Assembly: GCF_030209575.1 (NCBI RefSeq)
Contig: NZ_JARVRS010000001.1
Span: 2,170,001-2,234,000, forward strand
Length of the DNA stretch: 64,000 nt
Source of the DNA: Leifsonia sp. fls2-241-R2A-40a
GTDB lineage: Bacteria > Actinomycetota > Actinomycetes > Actinomycetales > Microbacteriaceae
Direction of reading: 5' to 3'
This document shows positions 50,298-58,301 of the stretch, in pieces. The notes under the pieces were generated by a model that worked only from the letters and a program-made list of their open reading frames with translations, was not told the origin of the DNA and did no database searches. Each line of letters starts with the position of its first letter. Position 1 is the stretch's first letter. The translations under genes and the position numbers were made by a program.

Positions 50298-53200
50298 TCA
50301 TCCGCGCAACCTCAGCCCGCGTGGTGTCGCCAGGAAGCCCGCCTCCGAGAGCGCGTCGCCGAGCGGTGAGCCGAGCACGAAGCCGCCGTTGACGGTCTCG
50401 ACGGCGACCTTGTCCACGCGGCGCGAGGTGACGAGGGCCGCGAGGGCGCGTGCGGCCGCCCGAAGCACCTGGGCGGAGTCCTCCTCGCCGGGCTGGCTGT
50501 TGTCGGCGGCAGCGTTCCTACCGTCGACGCCCGCCTCGGCTCCGCCGCCCGCCCCGGCGACGAAGCACAGCAGGCTCTTGCCGCCGCGCTCGACGTAGAT
50601 GGCCAGCTCGCCGTCGACCAGCACGACGAGCGCTCCCGCCTTGCGTCCAGGGCGGTGCCCCGTGCCCGCCTCACCGGGGATGGCCGGCCAGGGGAGCGCC
50701 GCGCCGTAGGCGTTGGCCGGATCGGTCGCCGCGAGCGCGACCGCCTCGTAGGGCCGCTCCTGCGTGTGGTCGCGCGAGTAGGAGCGGAGCCGGTCGACGG
50801 TCGCACCACTGGCGAACTGCGCGCCGCCGAGCGTCTCGATGAAGTAGCCGCGACGGGCGCGTCCGGTCTCCTCGAATCCGCTGAGCACTTTGTACGCGAG
50901 GGCGAACCCGCCGGGCGTGCCCTCGTTCATGACCGAGCCGCGCGTGACGACGCCGTACCGATCGAGCAGGGTCTCCGCCTGGCCGTGGGCGCGGACGGTG
51001 GACTCGAGGTCGCGCTCGGGCAGCAGCGACCAGCGCCCGGCGACCGTCGGCGGACCCATGCGCGTGACCATCGCCGACCGCGTCGCGGCCCGGCCCCGGT
51101 ACATCCGCGCCCGGGTCGGCTGGCGGGGACGCTTGTGCGCGCCGGACCCACCGGCCGTCAGCGTGCGCAGCGGCGCGAGGGTGTCGTTGGTGACGCGCCC
51201 GGCCCAGACCAGGTCCCACAGCGCGGTGACCAGTTCGGAGTCGTCGATCGCCGAGCCGCGCTCGCTGCCCAGCGTGTCGGAGAGCTGCCGGAAGAAGTAG
51301 CCGCCGCCGCGCGCGAGTGCTTCCAGGATGCCGCGCTGCAGCTCGTCGGGCTCGTGATCGGAGGGCGGGGCCAGGGTCAGCGGGGCCGAGTCGGCCAGGT
51401 GCAGGCTGATCCACCCGTCGTCGCCGGGGAGGCTGCCGTCGCCCGCCCAGATCACCTCGCCGGTCGCGGTGAGCTCGTCGAGCATCGCCGGACTGTAATC
51501 GGCGACCCGGCTCGGAAGGATGAGCGACTCCCACGCCGACGCCGGGATGCGCGCGCCGGCCAGTTGCTCGATCACGGAGGCGACCGCATCCACCCCGCGC
51601 AGAGTGGAGCCGACGTGCTGCCACTCGGGCAGGAACCGCCCGAAGGTGGTCGTGTCGACCGGCTCGACTTCGTGACGCAGGGCGGCGAGCGACATCCGCC
51701 GGAGGCGCCGCAGCACCTCGGCGTCGCTCCACTCGCTGCCGTGCGCATGCGGACGGAACTCCCCCTCGACCACCCGGCCGTCCCGGGCCAGACGGCGCAG
51801 AGCGTCATGGATGATCGCGGGACCGAGCCCCAGCCGCGAGGCGATGTCGGCCGTTTCGAACGGACCGTGCGTGCGCGCGTACCGGCTGACCAGGTCGCCG
51901 AGGGGGTCGTCCACCGGTTCGACGAAGGCGATCGGCACGCCGATCGGAAGCGGGACGCCCAGCGCGTCACGGAGCCGGCTGGCGTCCTCGATCGCCGCGA
52001 AGCGCTCCACTCCGGCGATCGTGACGGCCAGCGCACGCCGGGTGTCGACCAGGGTCGCGAGGTGCGCCCCGGCCGTCGCACGGTCGGCGTGCGGCGCGGA
52101 GAGCAGCGCCTCGTCGCTCGTGGCGTCGTCCGTCCCGGCCTGGGCGGCCGCCTCCACCGCCACATCCCCTTGCAGCCGCTCGGCCACCTCGTCCACGGTC
52201 AGCGGCCCGAGCAGGCGCAGCAGATCGGCGACCCCTTCGACTCCGCGCACGCGCCGGTCGGGAGCGAGCCGCTGCAGCTGCAGCTCAACGCGTTCGATCA
52301 CCACCGGGTCGAGCAGCTCGCGCAGCTCCGCCCGGCCCAGCAACTCGGCCAGCAGGCCGGCGTCGAGCGACAGTGCGGCGGCCCGTCGCTCGGCGAGCGG
52401 ACTGTCGCCTTCGTACATGAACGCAGCGACATATCCGAACAGGAGCGACCGCGCGAACGGCGACGCCGTCTCGGTCGCCGCCTCCACGATCCGGATGCTG
52501 CGCTGCTCGATCTGCTTCGCCACCTCGGTCAGCGCGGGAAGATCGTAGACGTCTTGCAGGACCTCGCGGATGGTCTCGAGGATGATCGGGAAGCTCGGAT
52601 ACTTGCGTGCGACATCCAGCAGCTGGGCGGCCTTCTGCCGCTGCTGCCAGAGCGGCGACCGCTTCCCCGGGTTGTACTTCGGCAGCAGCAGCGCCCGTGC
52701 GGCCGACTCCCGGAAGCGCGACGCGAACAGCGCGGAACCACCCACTTCGGCGGTCACGAGCTCGTCGAGTTCCTGCGGCTCGAAGACGAACAACTCTCCG
52801 CCCGGGGGCTGCGCCTCGGTGTCGGGGATGCGCACCACGATGCCGTCGTCCGCCGCCATCGCGCCCGCGTCGATCCCGTACCGCTCTCGTACCCGCGCCT
52901 GCACCGCCAGCGCCCACGGCGAGTGAACCGGCATGCCGAAGGGGGAATGCAGCACGACCCGCCAGTCGCCGAGCTCGTCGCGGAAGCGCTCGACCACCAG
53001 CGTTCGGTCGGTCGGGACGTGGCCGGTCGACTCCTTCTGCTCCCGCAGGAACGCGAGCAGGTTCGAGGTCGCCCAGGCATCCAGCCCGGCCTCGACGCAG
53101 CGCAGTTCGGCGTCGGCGGGGGATGCGGTGCTCAGCTCGCGCACGAAGGCGCCGACCGCCCGGCCGAGCTCGGCGGGCCGGCCGATCCCGTCGCCCTTCC

Positions 53201-55043
53201 AGAACGGCAGACGCCCGGGCTCGCCGAACGCCGGCGTGACGAGCACGCGGTCGTGGGTGATCTCCTGGATGCGCCAGCTGGTCGAGCCGAGCGCGAAGAC
53301 GTCACCGACCCGCGACTCGTAGACCATCTCCTCGTCGAGTTCGCCGACGCGGCTGGCCTTCTCGCCGACCATGTACACGCCGAACATCCCGCGATCCGGG
53401 ATGGTGCCGCCGCTCGTCACGGCGAGCCGCTGCGCACCGGGCCGACCGGTGATCACCCCGGTGTCGCGGTCCCAGACCACACGAGGACGCAGTTCGGCGA
53501 ACTCGTCAGACGGATAGCGACCGGCTAGGAGGTCGAGCGTGGCGTCGTACGCGCTCCGCGGCAGCGTCGCGAAGGGCGCGCTGCGCCGCACCGTGTCGTA
53601 CCAGTCGTCGGCGTCTATCGGCTCGAGCGCCGTCGCGGCGACCGTCTGTTGCGCCAGGATGTCGAGTGGGTTGGCGGGCACCTTCAGGGACTCGATCAGC
53701 CCGGCCGTCATCCGCTCCGTGGCGACCGTCGAGTGGATGAGGTCGGCGCGATGCTTCGGGAACACCACGCCGCGGGAGATCTCGCCCACCTGGTGGCCGG
53801 CGCGGCCGACCCGCTGCAGTCCGCTCGCCACGGACGGCGGCGCCTCCACCTGGACGACCAGGTCGACCGCCCCCATGTCGATGCCGAGCTCGAGGCTGGA
53901 GGTCGCGACGACGCAGCGCAGCCGCCCGGACTTGAGGTCGTCCTCGATGAGGGCCCGCTGCTCCTTGCTCACGGAGCCGTGGTGAGCGCGGGCGAGCACC
54001 AGCGCGTCGGCGTCGGCGTCGGCGACGGTCCGCGATCCCTGGGTCTGCCCGGAGCCGCCCATGAGTTCGGCGGGCGCGCGGCGAGGTGCGTCGTCGGCGG
54101 TTCCGCCGAGCACCCGCTCCTCGTAGATCTCGTTCAGTCGCGCGGTCAGCCGCTCGGCGAGGCGCCGGGAGTTCGCGAACACGATCGTCGAGCGGTTCTC
54201 CAGCACCCGGTCGACGATGGCCTCTTCGACGTGCGGCCAGATCGAGCCGGCCTGCGGCGGGGAGCCGTCGCCGGGGTTCTCGCTCGCGTACGTCGAGGTG
54301 CCGAGCTCGCTCATGTCTTCCACCGGGACGACGACGCGGAGGTCGAACCGTTTCCCGGCGGGAGGCGCCACCACCTCCACAGGCGCACTTCCGGCCAGGA
54401 ATCGGGCCACCTCCTCCGGTGGCCGCACCGTCGCCGACAGGCCGATGCGCTGCGCCGGCCGCTCGAGCAATTGGTCGAGGCGTTCGAGCGACAGCGCCAG
54501 ATGCGCCCCGCGCTTCGTGGAGGCGACGGCGTGCACCTCGTCGACGATGACCGTCTCGACGGAGGTGAGCGTCTCCCGCGCTTGCGACGTCAGCATGAGG
54601 AACAGCGATTCGGGAGTGGTGATCAGGATGTCCGGGGGGTTCGACACCAGCGCGCGACGGTCGGAGGCGGGGGTGTCTCCGGAGCGGACGCCAACGCTCA
54701 CATGCGGCGGCTCGGCTCCGAGGCGCTTCGCCGTCTGCGTGACGCCGACCAGCGGGGCGCGGAGGTTGCGCTCGACGTCGACTCCGAGCGCCTTCAGCGG
54801 CGAGATGTACAGCACGCGCGTGCCGGGCTTGCCGTCGGCCGGCCGCGGTTCGTTTGCGAGCCGGTCGATCGCCCAGAGGAACGACGCCAGCGTCTTGCCC
54901 GAGCCGGTGGGGGCGATGACGAGCGCGTGCTTGCCGTGAGAGATCGCCTCCCAGGCGCCTTCCTGCGCGGCCGTGGGCGCGGCGAACGCCCCACGGAACC
55001 ATTCTCTGGTCGCCGGGGAGAACCGATCGAGGACGTCGCCCAT
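50298..55043 (-). CDS. lhr: Lhr-type ATP-dependent DNA/RNA helicase
   Basis: 1581 residues. Helicase core: Walker A APTGSGKTLASFLWAID, DEVH box VIVDEVHAVAS, motif III SATVRPPEEVA, motif VI QRVGRAGHQ. A winged-helix region and the long Lhr-specific C-terminal part follow, as in mycobacterial Lhr (about 1500 residues). It unwinds RNA-DNA hybrids and is implicated in DNA repair. ATG 55043 or 55058 could be the start; neither has a well-spaced ribosome-binding site. Proximity to nei suggests a repair gene pair. Confidence 0.93.
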   Translation of the reverse strand: MGDVLDRFSPATREWFRGAFAAPTAAQEGAWEAISHGKHALVIAPTGSGKTLASFLWAIDRLANEPRPADGKPGTRVLYISPLKALGVDVERNLRAPLVGVTQTAKRLGAEPPHVSVGVRSGDTPASDRRALVSNPPDILITTPESLFLMLTSQARETLTSVETVIVDEVHAVASTKRGAHLALSLERLDQLLERPAQRIGLSATVRPPEEVARFLAGSAPVEVVAPPAGKRFDLRVVVPVEDMSELGTSTYASENPGDGSPPQAGSIWPHVEEAIVDRVLENRSTIVFANSRRLAERLTARLNEIYEERVLGGTADDAPRRAPAELMGGSGQTQGSRTVADADADALVLARAHHGSVSKEQRALIEDDLKSGRLRCVVATSSLELGIDMGAVDLVVQVEAPPSVASGLQRVGRAGHQVGEISRGVVFPKHRADLIHSTVATERMTAGLIESLKVPANPLDILAQQTVAATALEPIDADDWYDTVRRSAPFATLPRSAYDATLDLLAGRYPSDEFAELRPRVVWDRDTGVITGRPGAQRLAVTSGGTIPDRGMFGVYMVGEKASRVGELDEEMVYESRVGDVFALGSTSWRIQEITHDRVLVTPAFGEPGRLPFWKGDGIGRPAELGRAVGAFVRELSTASPADAELRCVEAGLDAWATSNLLAFLREQKESTGHVPTDRTLVVERFRDELGDWRVVLHSPFGMPVHSPWALAVQARVRERYGIDAGAMAADDGIVVRIPDTEAQPPGGELFVFEPQELDELVTAEVGGSALFASRFRESAARALLLPKYNPGKRSPLWQQRQKAAQLLDVARKYPSFPIILETIREVLQDVYDLPALTEVAKQIEQRSIRIVEAATETASPFARSLLFGYVAAFMYEGDSPLAERRAAALSLDAGLLAELLGRAELRELLDPVVIERVELQLQRLAPDRRVRGVEGVADLLRLLGPLTVDEVAERLQGDVAVEAAAQAGTDDATSDEALLSAPHADRATAGAHLATLVDTRRALAVTIAGVERFAAIEDASRLRDALGVPLPIGVPIAFVEPVDDPLGDLVSRYARTHGPFETADIASRLGLGPAIIHDALRRLARDGRVVEGEFRPHAHGSEWSDAEVLRRLRRMSLAALRHEVEPVDTTTFGRFLPEWQHVGSTLRGVDAVASVIEQLAGARIPASAWESLILPSRVADYSPAMLDELTATGEVIWAGDGSLPGDDGWISLHLADSAPLTLAPPSDHEPDELQRGILEALARGGGYFFRQLSDTLGSERGSAIDDSELVTALWDLVWAGRVTNDTLAPLRTLTAGGSGAHKRPRQPTRARMYRGRAATRSAMVTRMGPPTVAGRWSLLPERDLESTVRAHGQAETLLDRYGVVTRGSVMNEGTPGGFALAYKVLSGFEETGRARRGYFIETLGGAQFASGATVDRLRSYSRDHTQERPYEAVALAATDPANAYGAALPWPAIPGEAGTGHRPGRKAGALVVLVDGELAIYVERGGKSLLCFVAGAGGGAEAGVDGRNAAADNSQPGEEDSAQVLRAAARALAALVTSRRVDKVAVETVNGGFVLGSPLGDALSEAGFLATPRGLRLRG

Positions 55044-55106
55044 CCCTCCATCCTGCACCCGGCCACCGACACTGTCAGGGGCCGGGTGCAGACCTGTGGA
55101 GAACGC

Positions 55107-55757
55107 TCAGCGAGGCAGGTTGCCGCGGATGAACGTCGAGATGTCGCCCAGTTCGAGCGGCGAGATCGCGTGCCCCATCCCCTCGTAGATCCGCGCGTCG
55201 AGGGCGGTGTGGTCGGGCAGCCACTCGCTGGTCCGGTCGAGCGACGCCACGGGGATGGTGTCGTCGAGCGTGCCGCGGCCCCAGAACACCGGGACGCGGG
55301 CGTCCGCGAGTTCGGCGTCGCCGGGCTGCGCGCCCTTCACGACGAAGCCGGACAGCTGCACGGCGTAGTCGAAGCGCTCGGGGGCGAGCCGGAGGAGCTG
55401 CAGCGCCATCGCGCCGCCCTGGGAGAAGCCGAGCAGGCCGGTGGGGACGTTCGGCTGCTCGTCGAGCCAGTCCAGGACCGCCCGAGCCGCCGCGTCGGCA
55501 TTGCCCGCGAGAGGGTCGCCCGGCACGTTGGTGAAGCGCGAGAACCACGCGAAGCCCGGGCCCTCGGGGATGGGCGCCCGCAACGAGGCGATCACCGGCT
55601 CGAGCGGCAGGTAGGCGGCGATGCCGAAGAGGTCGGCCTCGTCGGATGCGTAGCCGTGCAGGAGGACGAGGAGGGGCCGGCCTACGCGGTCGCGTTCTGA
55701 GGCGGACCAGAGGACGGCGTCGCGGTCGATACGCAGGTCGGGAGCGGGAAACGGCAC
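55107..55757 (-). CDS. Phospholipase/carboxylesterase (alpha/beta hydrolase)
   Basis: 216 residues of the PF02230 type: LLVLLHGYASDEADLFG, nucleophile LLGFSQGGAMALQL, acid in WGRGTLDDTIP, and His in YEGMGHAISPLEL. Probably a broad esterase. Its stop lies 48 bp past the lhr start; divergent from the DUF4916 gene. Confidence 0.9.
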   Translation of the reverse strand: MPFPAPDLRIDRDAVLWSASERDRVGRPLLVLLHGYASDEADLFGIAAYLPLEPVIASLRAPIPEGPGFAWFSRFTNVPGDPLAGNADAAARAVLDWLDEQPNVPTGLLGFSQGGAMALQLLRLAPERFDYAVQLSGFVVKGAQPGDAELADARVPVFWGRGTLDDTIPVASLDRTSEWLPDHTALDARIYEGMGHAISPLELGDISTFIRGNLPR

Positions 55758-55860
55758 CCTCCATTCTGTCCCTGGATGCCGAACCGTCCACAGCCCCCGT
55801 CGGAGTGGCGCTCATCCACAGATCGTTCCGCCCTTCGTAGGCCCCAGCGGTGGACGTCCG

Positions 55861-55866
55861 TAGGAT
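55861..55866 (+). promoter_or_regulatory. -10 hexamer TAGGAT of a probable leaderless transcript
   Basis: Ends exactly six bases before ATG 55873; no Shine-Dalgarno precedes the gene. Confidence 0.55.
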
Positions 55867-55872
55867 TCATGC

Positions 55873-56454
55873 ATGAGCGTTCGCACCCCGGATCCGGACC
55901 CGACTCCCGACCCGCTGCCCGGCGACGGCCCCCAGCCGGGTCCCGCGTGGCTGTCCGACATCGAGTTGGAGCAGATCCGCCGTCGGCTTCCGCTCCTGTA
56001 CGTCGAAGCGGTGCCCGTGCGGGTGGACGGACTCGGGCAGGTGACCGAGGTGGGCATCCTGTTGCGCGCGAACGCCGTCGGCCAGATCACCCGCACTCTG
56101 GTGTCCGGGCGTGTGCTGTACGGCGAGACGTTGAGGGAGGCGCTCTTCCGCCACCTCGAGAAAGACCTCGGGCCGATGGCGTTCCCGCAGCTTCCTGCGA
56201 GCCCCGTCCCCTTCCAGGTCGCCGAGTACTTCCCCATGCCGGGCGTCTCCCAGTACACCGACGAGCGCCAGCACGCCGTGTCCCTGGCCTACGTCGTTCC
56301 GGTGACCGGCACATGCGACCCCCGGCAGGACGCTCTCGAGCTGACCTGGATGACGCCGGAGGAGGCGACGTCGCTGACGGTCTCCGAGGAGTTGGAGGGC
56401 GGCCGCGGCGCGCTCGTGAAGGCCGCGATGGCCTCGCTCGGCCGCATCGCCTGA
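55873..56454 (+). CDS. DUF4916 (NUDIX-fold) protein with degenerate Nudix box
   Basis: 193 residues. A proline-rich start (TPDPDPTPDPLPGDGPQPGP) precedes a NUDIX fold. The Nudix box region GRVLYGETLREALFRHLEKDLG keeps the first Gly and Glu but has RHLEKD where REUxEE is expected, so metal-dependent hydrolysis may be weak or lost. Typical of the actinobacterial DUF4916 family. Likely leaderless. Confidence 0.85.
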   Translation: MSVRTPDPDPTPDPLPGDGPQPGPAWLSDIELEQIRRRLPLLYVEAVPVRVDGLGQVTEVGILLRANAVGQITRTLVSGRVLYGETLREALFRHLEKDLGPMAFPQLPASPVPFQVAEYFPMPGVSQYTDERQHAVSLAYVVPVTGTCDPRQDALELTWMTPEEATSLTVSEELEGGRGALVKAAMASLGRIA

Positions 56455-56505
56455 CGGGCCTCCCGCGACGTCTCCCGGGTTTTGGGAAATGTCTTGTGCT
56501 TTATG

Positions 56506-56520
56506 GCTAATGGTATTAGC
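56506..56520. promoter_or_regulatory. TetR-type operator over a leaderless promoter
   Basis: GCTAAT-GGT-ATTAGC is a perfect six-base inverted repeat. It overlaps the -35/-10 pair TTGTGC (56494-56499), 17 bp, TAGCTT (56517-56522), whose -10 ends seven bases before ATG 56530. The repressor is probably the TetR gene downstream in the same unit. Confidence 0.6.
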
Positions 56521-56529
56521 TTTACGGCT

Positions 56530-57393
56530 ATGAACACGTCAGTCGAGTCGCAGGTCCACTTCCTGCAGCGCCCGGAAGGGCGCGTGAGCTACACCGTCGA
56601 GGGCACAGGCCCTCTCGTGGTCGCCGTTCCCGGCATGGGCGACCTCCGCTCCAGCTTCCGCGAGCTCGTCGCCCCGCTGCTCCAGGCGGGTTACCGCGTG
56701 GCCGTCACCGACCTCCGGGCGCATGGCCAGTCGGACACCACCTTCCGCGAGTTCGGCGACATCGCCACGGCGCGCGACCTGATCGCGCTGATCGAGGAAC
56801 TCGGCGGCCCCGCCGTCGTGCTCGGTAACTCCATGGGTTCGGCTGCCGCTGCCTGGGCCGCGGCGGAGCGACCGGACCTGGTCGCCGGGCTGGTGTTCTA
56901 CGGGCCGCTCCTGCGCGACCCCGCGATGGGCCGCGCCGCGACCGGCGGGCTGCACCTCCTCTACCGGGGCATGTTCGCGAAGCCTTGGGGCGCCGGGGCC
57001 TGGGCCGGCTACTACCGCAAGACGCTCAACCGCGGGCGGACGGCGCCGTGGCTGGATGCGCACACCGCGAGCATCCGTGCGTCGCTCTCCGAACCGGGCC
57101 GGCTGCGCAGCTTCCGGCACCTGACCCTCCAGCTCACCCACTCGGTGGTCGAGCCCCGGCTGGCCGAAGTGAAGGTCCCGATGCTCGCCTTCGTGGGCGA
57201 TCTCGACCCGGACTACCGGGACGTCGCGGCCGAGCGCGAGTGGATGCGGTCCGTCGGCGTCGAGGTCGTCCCGGTCGCCGAGGCCGCACACTACCCGCAC
57301 ACGCAGCGCCCGGATGTCACCGTTCCCGGCACGCTCGCGTACCTCGCGAAGCGCCGCACGTCGGACGGCTCGGCGTGGGCGGCTCGTGCCTAG
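56530..57393 (+). CDS. Alpha/beta hydrolase
   Basis: About 287 residues. VVAVPGMGDLRSSFRE (oxyanion region), DLRAHGQSD, nucleophile GNSMGSAAAAWAA, acid in VGDLDPDYRD and His in EAAHYPHTQ. Start ATG 56530 is chosen over an upstream ATG because the promoter lies between them. The end overlaps the TetR gene by eight bases, so the pair is one operon. Substrate unknown. Confidence 0.88.
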   Translation: MNTSVESQVHFLQRPEGRVSYTVEGTGPLVVAVPGMGDLRSSFRELVAPLLQAGYRVAVTDLRAHGQSDTTFREFGDIATARDLIALIEELGGPAVVLGNSMGSAAAAWAAAERPDLVAGLVFYGPLLRDPAMGRAATGGLHLLYRGMFAKPWGAGAWAGYYRKTLNRGRTAPWLDAHTASIRASLSEPGRLRSFRHLTLQLTHSVVEPRLAEVKVPMLAFVGDLDPDYRDVAAEREWMRSVGVEVVPVAEAAHYPHTQRPDVTVPGTLAYLAKRRTSDGSAWAARA

Positions 57394-57970
57394 GGCCGGA
57401 CTGACGAGGGCGGCCGTCGCCTCGGTCGCCGTCGAGCTGGTCGACGAGGGCGGCACGGACGGGTTCGACCGGCTCACCCTCGCGGCGGTCGCCGGGCGGG
57501 CGGGCGTCGCCGTCCCCAGCCTGTACAAGCACGTCGCGTCGCTGGGGGACCTGCGTCGCGCAGTGTCGACCGAGGCGATCACGGAGCTGACCCGGGTCCT
57601 GGCCGCGGCGACGATCGGCCGCGCCGGGCCGGACGCGGTGCGCGCGGCGGCGGACGCCATGCGTGCATTCGCCCACCAGCATCCCGGCCGCTATGCGGCG
57701 ACACAGGTGGCGCCCGACCCGGACGACCCCGCCGATGCCGAATTGCGCGCCCGTGCGGCCGAAACGCTCACCGTGCTGTCCGGCGTCCTGCGCGGGTTCG
57801 GCCTCCCCGAAGACGAGCTGGTCGATGCGATCCGGATGCTGCGGAGCGCCGTCCACGGTTTCGTCACCCTCGAACTCGGCGGCGGCTTTGGCCTCCCGGA
57901 CGACCTCGACCGCAGCTACGCCGTCCTGATCGAGGGCATCATCGCCGGCGTCGAGCGCCTGGCGGCGTAA
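57386..57970 (+). CDS. TetR-family regulator with WHG-type C-terminal domain
   Basis: 194 residues. HTH LTLAAVAGRAGVAVPSLYKHVASLGDLRRAV; the C-terminal domain contains the HGFVTLELGGGFG motif. Start GTG 57386 lies inside the hydrolase end. Probably autoregulates through the GCTAAT-GGT-ATTAGC operator (inference). Confidence 0.87.
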   Translation: MPRAGLTRAAVASVAVELVDEGGTDGFDRLTLAAVAGRAGVAVPSLYKHVASLGDLRRAVSTEAITELTRVLAAATIGRAGPDAVRAAADAMRAFAHQHPGRYAATQVAPDPDDPADAELRARAAETLTVLSGVLRGFGLPEDELVDAIRMLRSAVHGFVTLELGGGFGLPDDLDRSYAVLIEGIIAGVERLAA

Positions 57971-57990
57971 CCAGCGGACGTTCGGCAGGA

Positions 57991-58198
57991 CCGCCGCCCT
58001 CCGACCCACCGCGGCACAGCAGGAGTCTCGCGGCGAACGAGCCCATCCCTCCGACGTTGGGTCGCGGATCTCCGACGGTGGCTCGGGATGGGCGTTGCGT
58101 CGGAGCATGGCCGCCGATCCTCCGACGTACCGCGGTGTGGCAGGTGTTTTGGGGCGGAGACGCGCATCCGTCCGACGTTGTGTGGCGGATCTCCGACG
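57991..58198. repeat. Two imperfect 87-88 bp direct repeats in a gene-free stretch
   Basis: Copy A (57991-58077) and copy B (58111-58198) both run CCGCCG, CTCCGAC, CCGCGG, CATCC, TCCGACGTTG, GCGGATCTCCGACG. Seven TCCGAC/GTCGGA motifs occur in total, some inverted. The 331-bp gap 57971-58301 has no plausible ORF; these repeats and the terminator are its only visible content. Confidence 0.6.
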
Positions 58199-58254
58199 AT
58201 CGCGCCGCGCCGCACCGCCCACATCCATTCACCCGCCGCCCCCGAAACGCAAAC

Positions 58255-58284
58255 GAGCGCCCGGCCCCGAAGGGCCGGACGCTC
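58255..58284 (-). terminator. Terminator of the DEAD-box helicase gene
   Basis: GAGCGCCCGGCCC and GGGCCGGACGCTC form a 13-bp stem (one mismatch) with a CGAA loop. On the reverse strand it is followed by GTTTGCGTTTCG, mildly T-rich. Located 18 bp past the helicase stop. Confidence 0.7.
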
Positions 58285-58301
58285 GCCGGAAGGGTAGGGC
58301 C

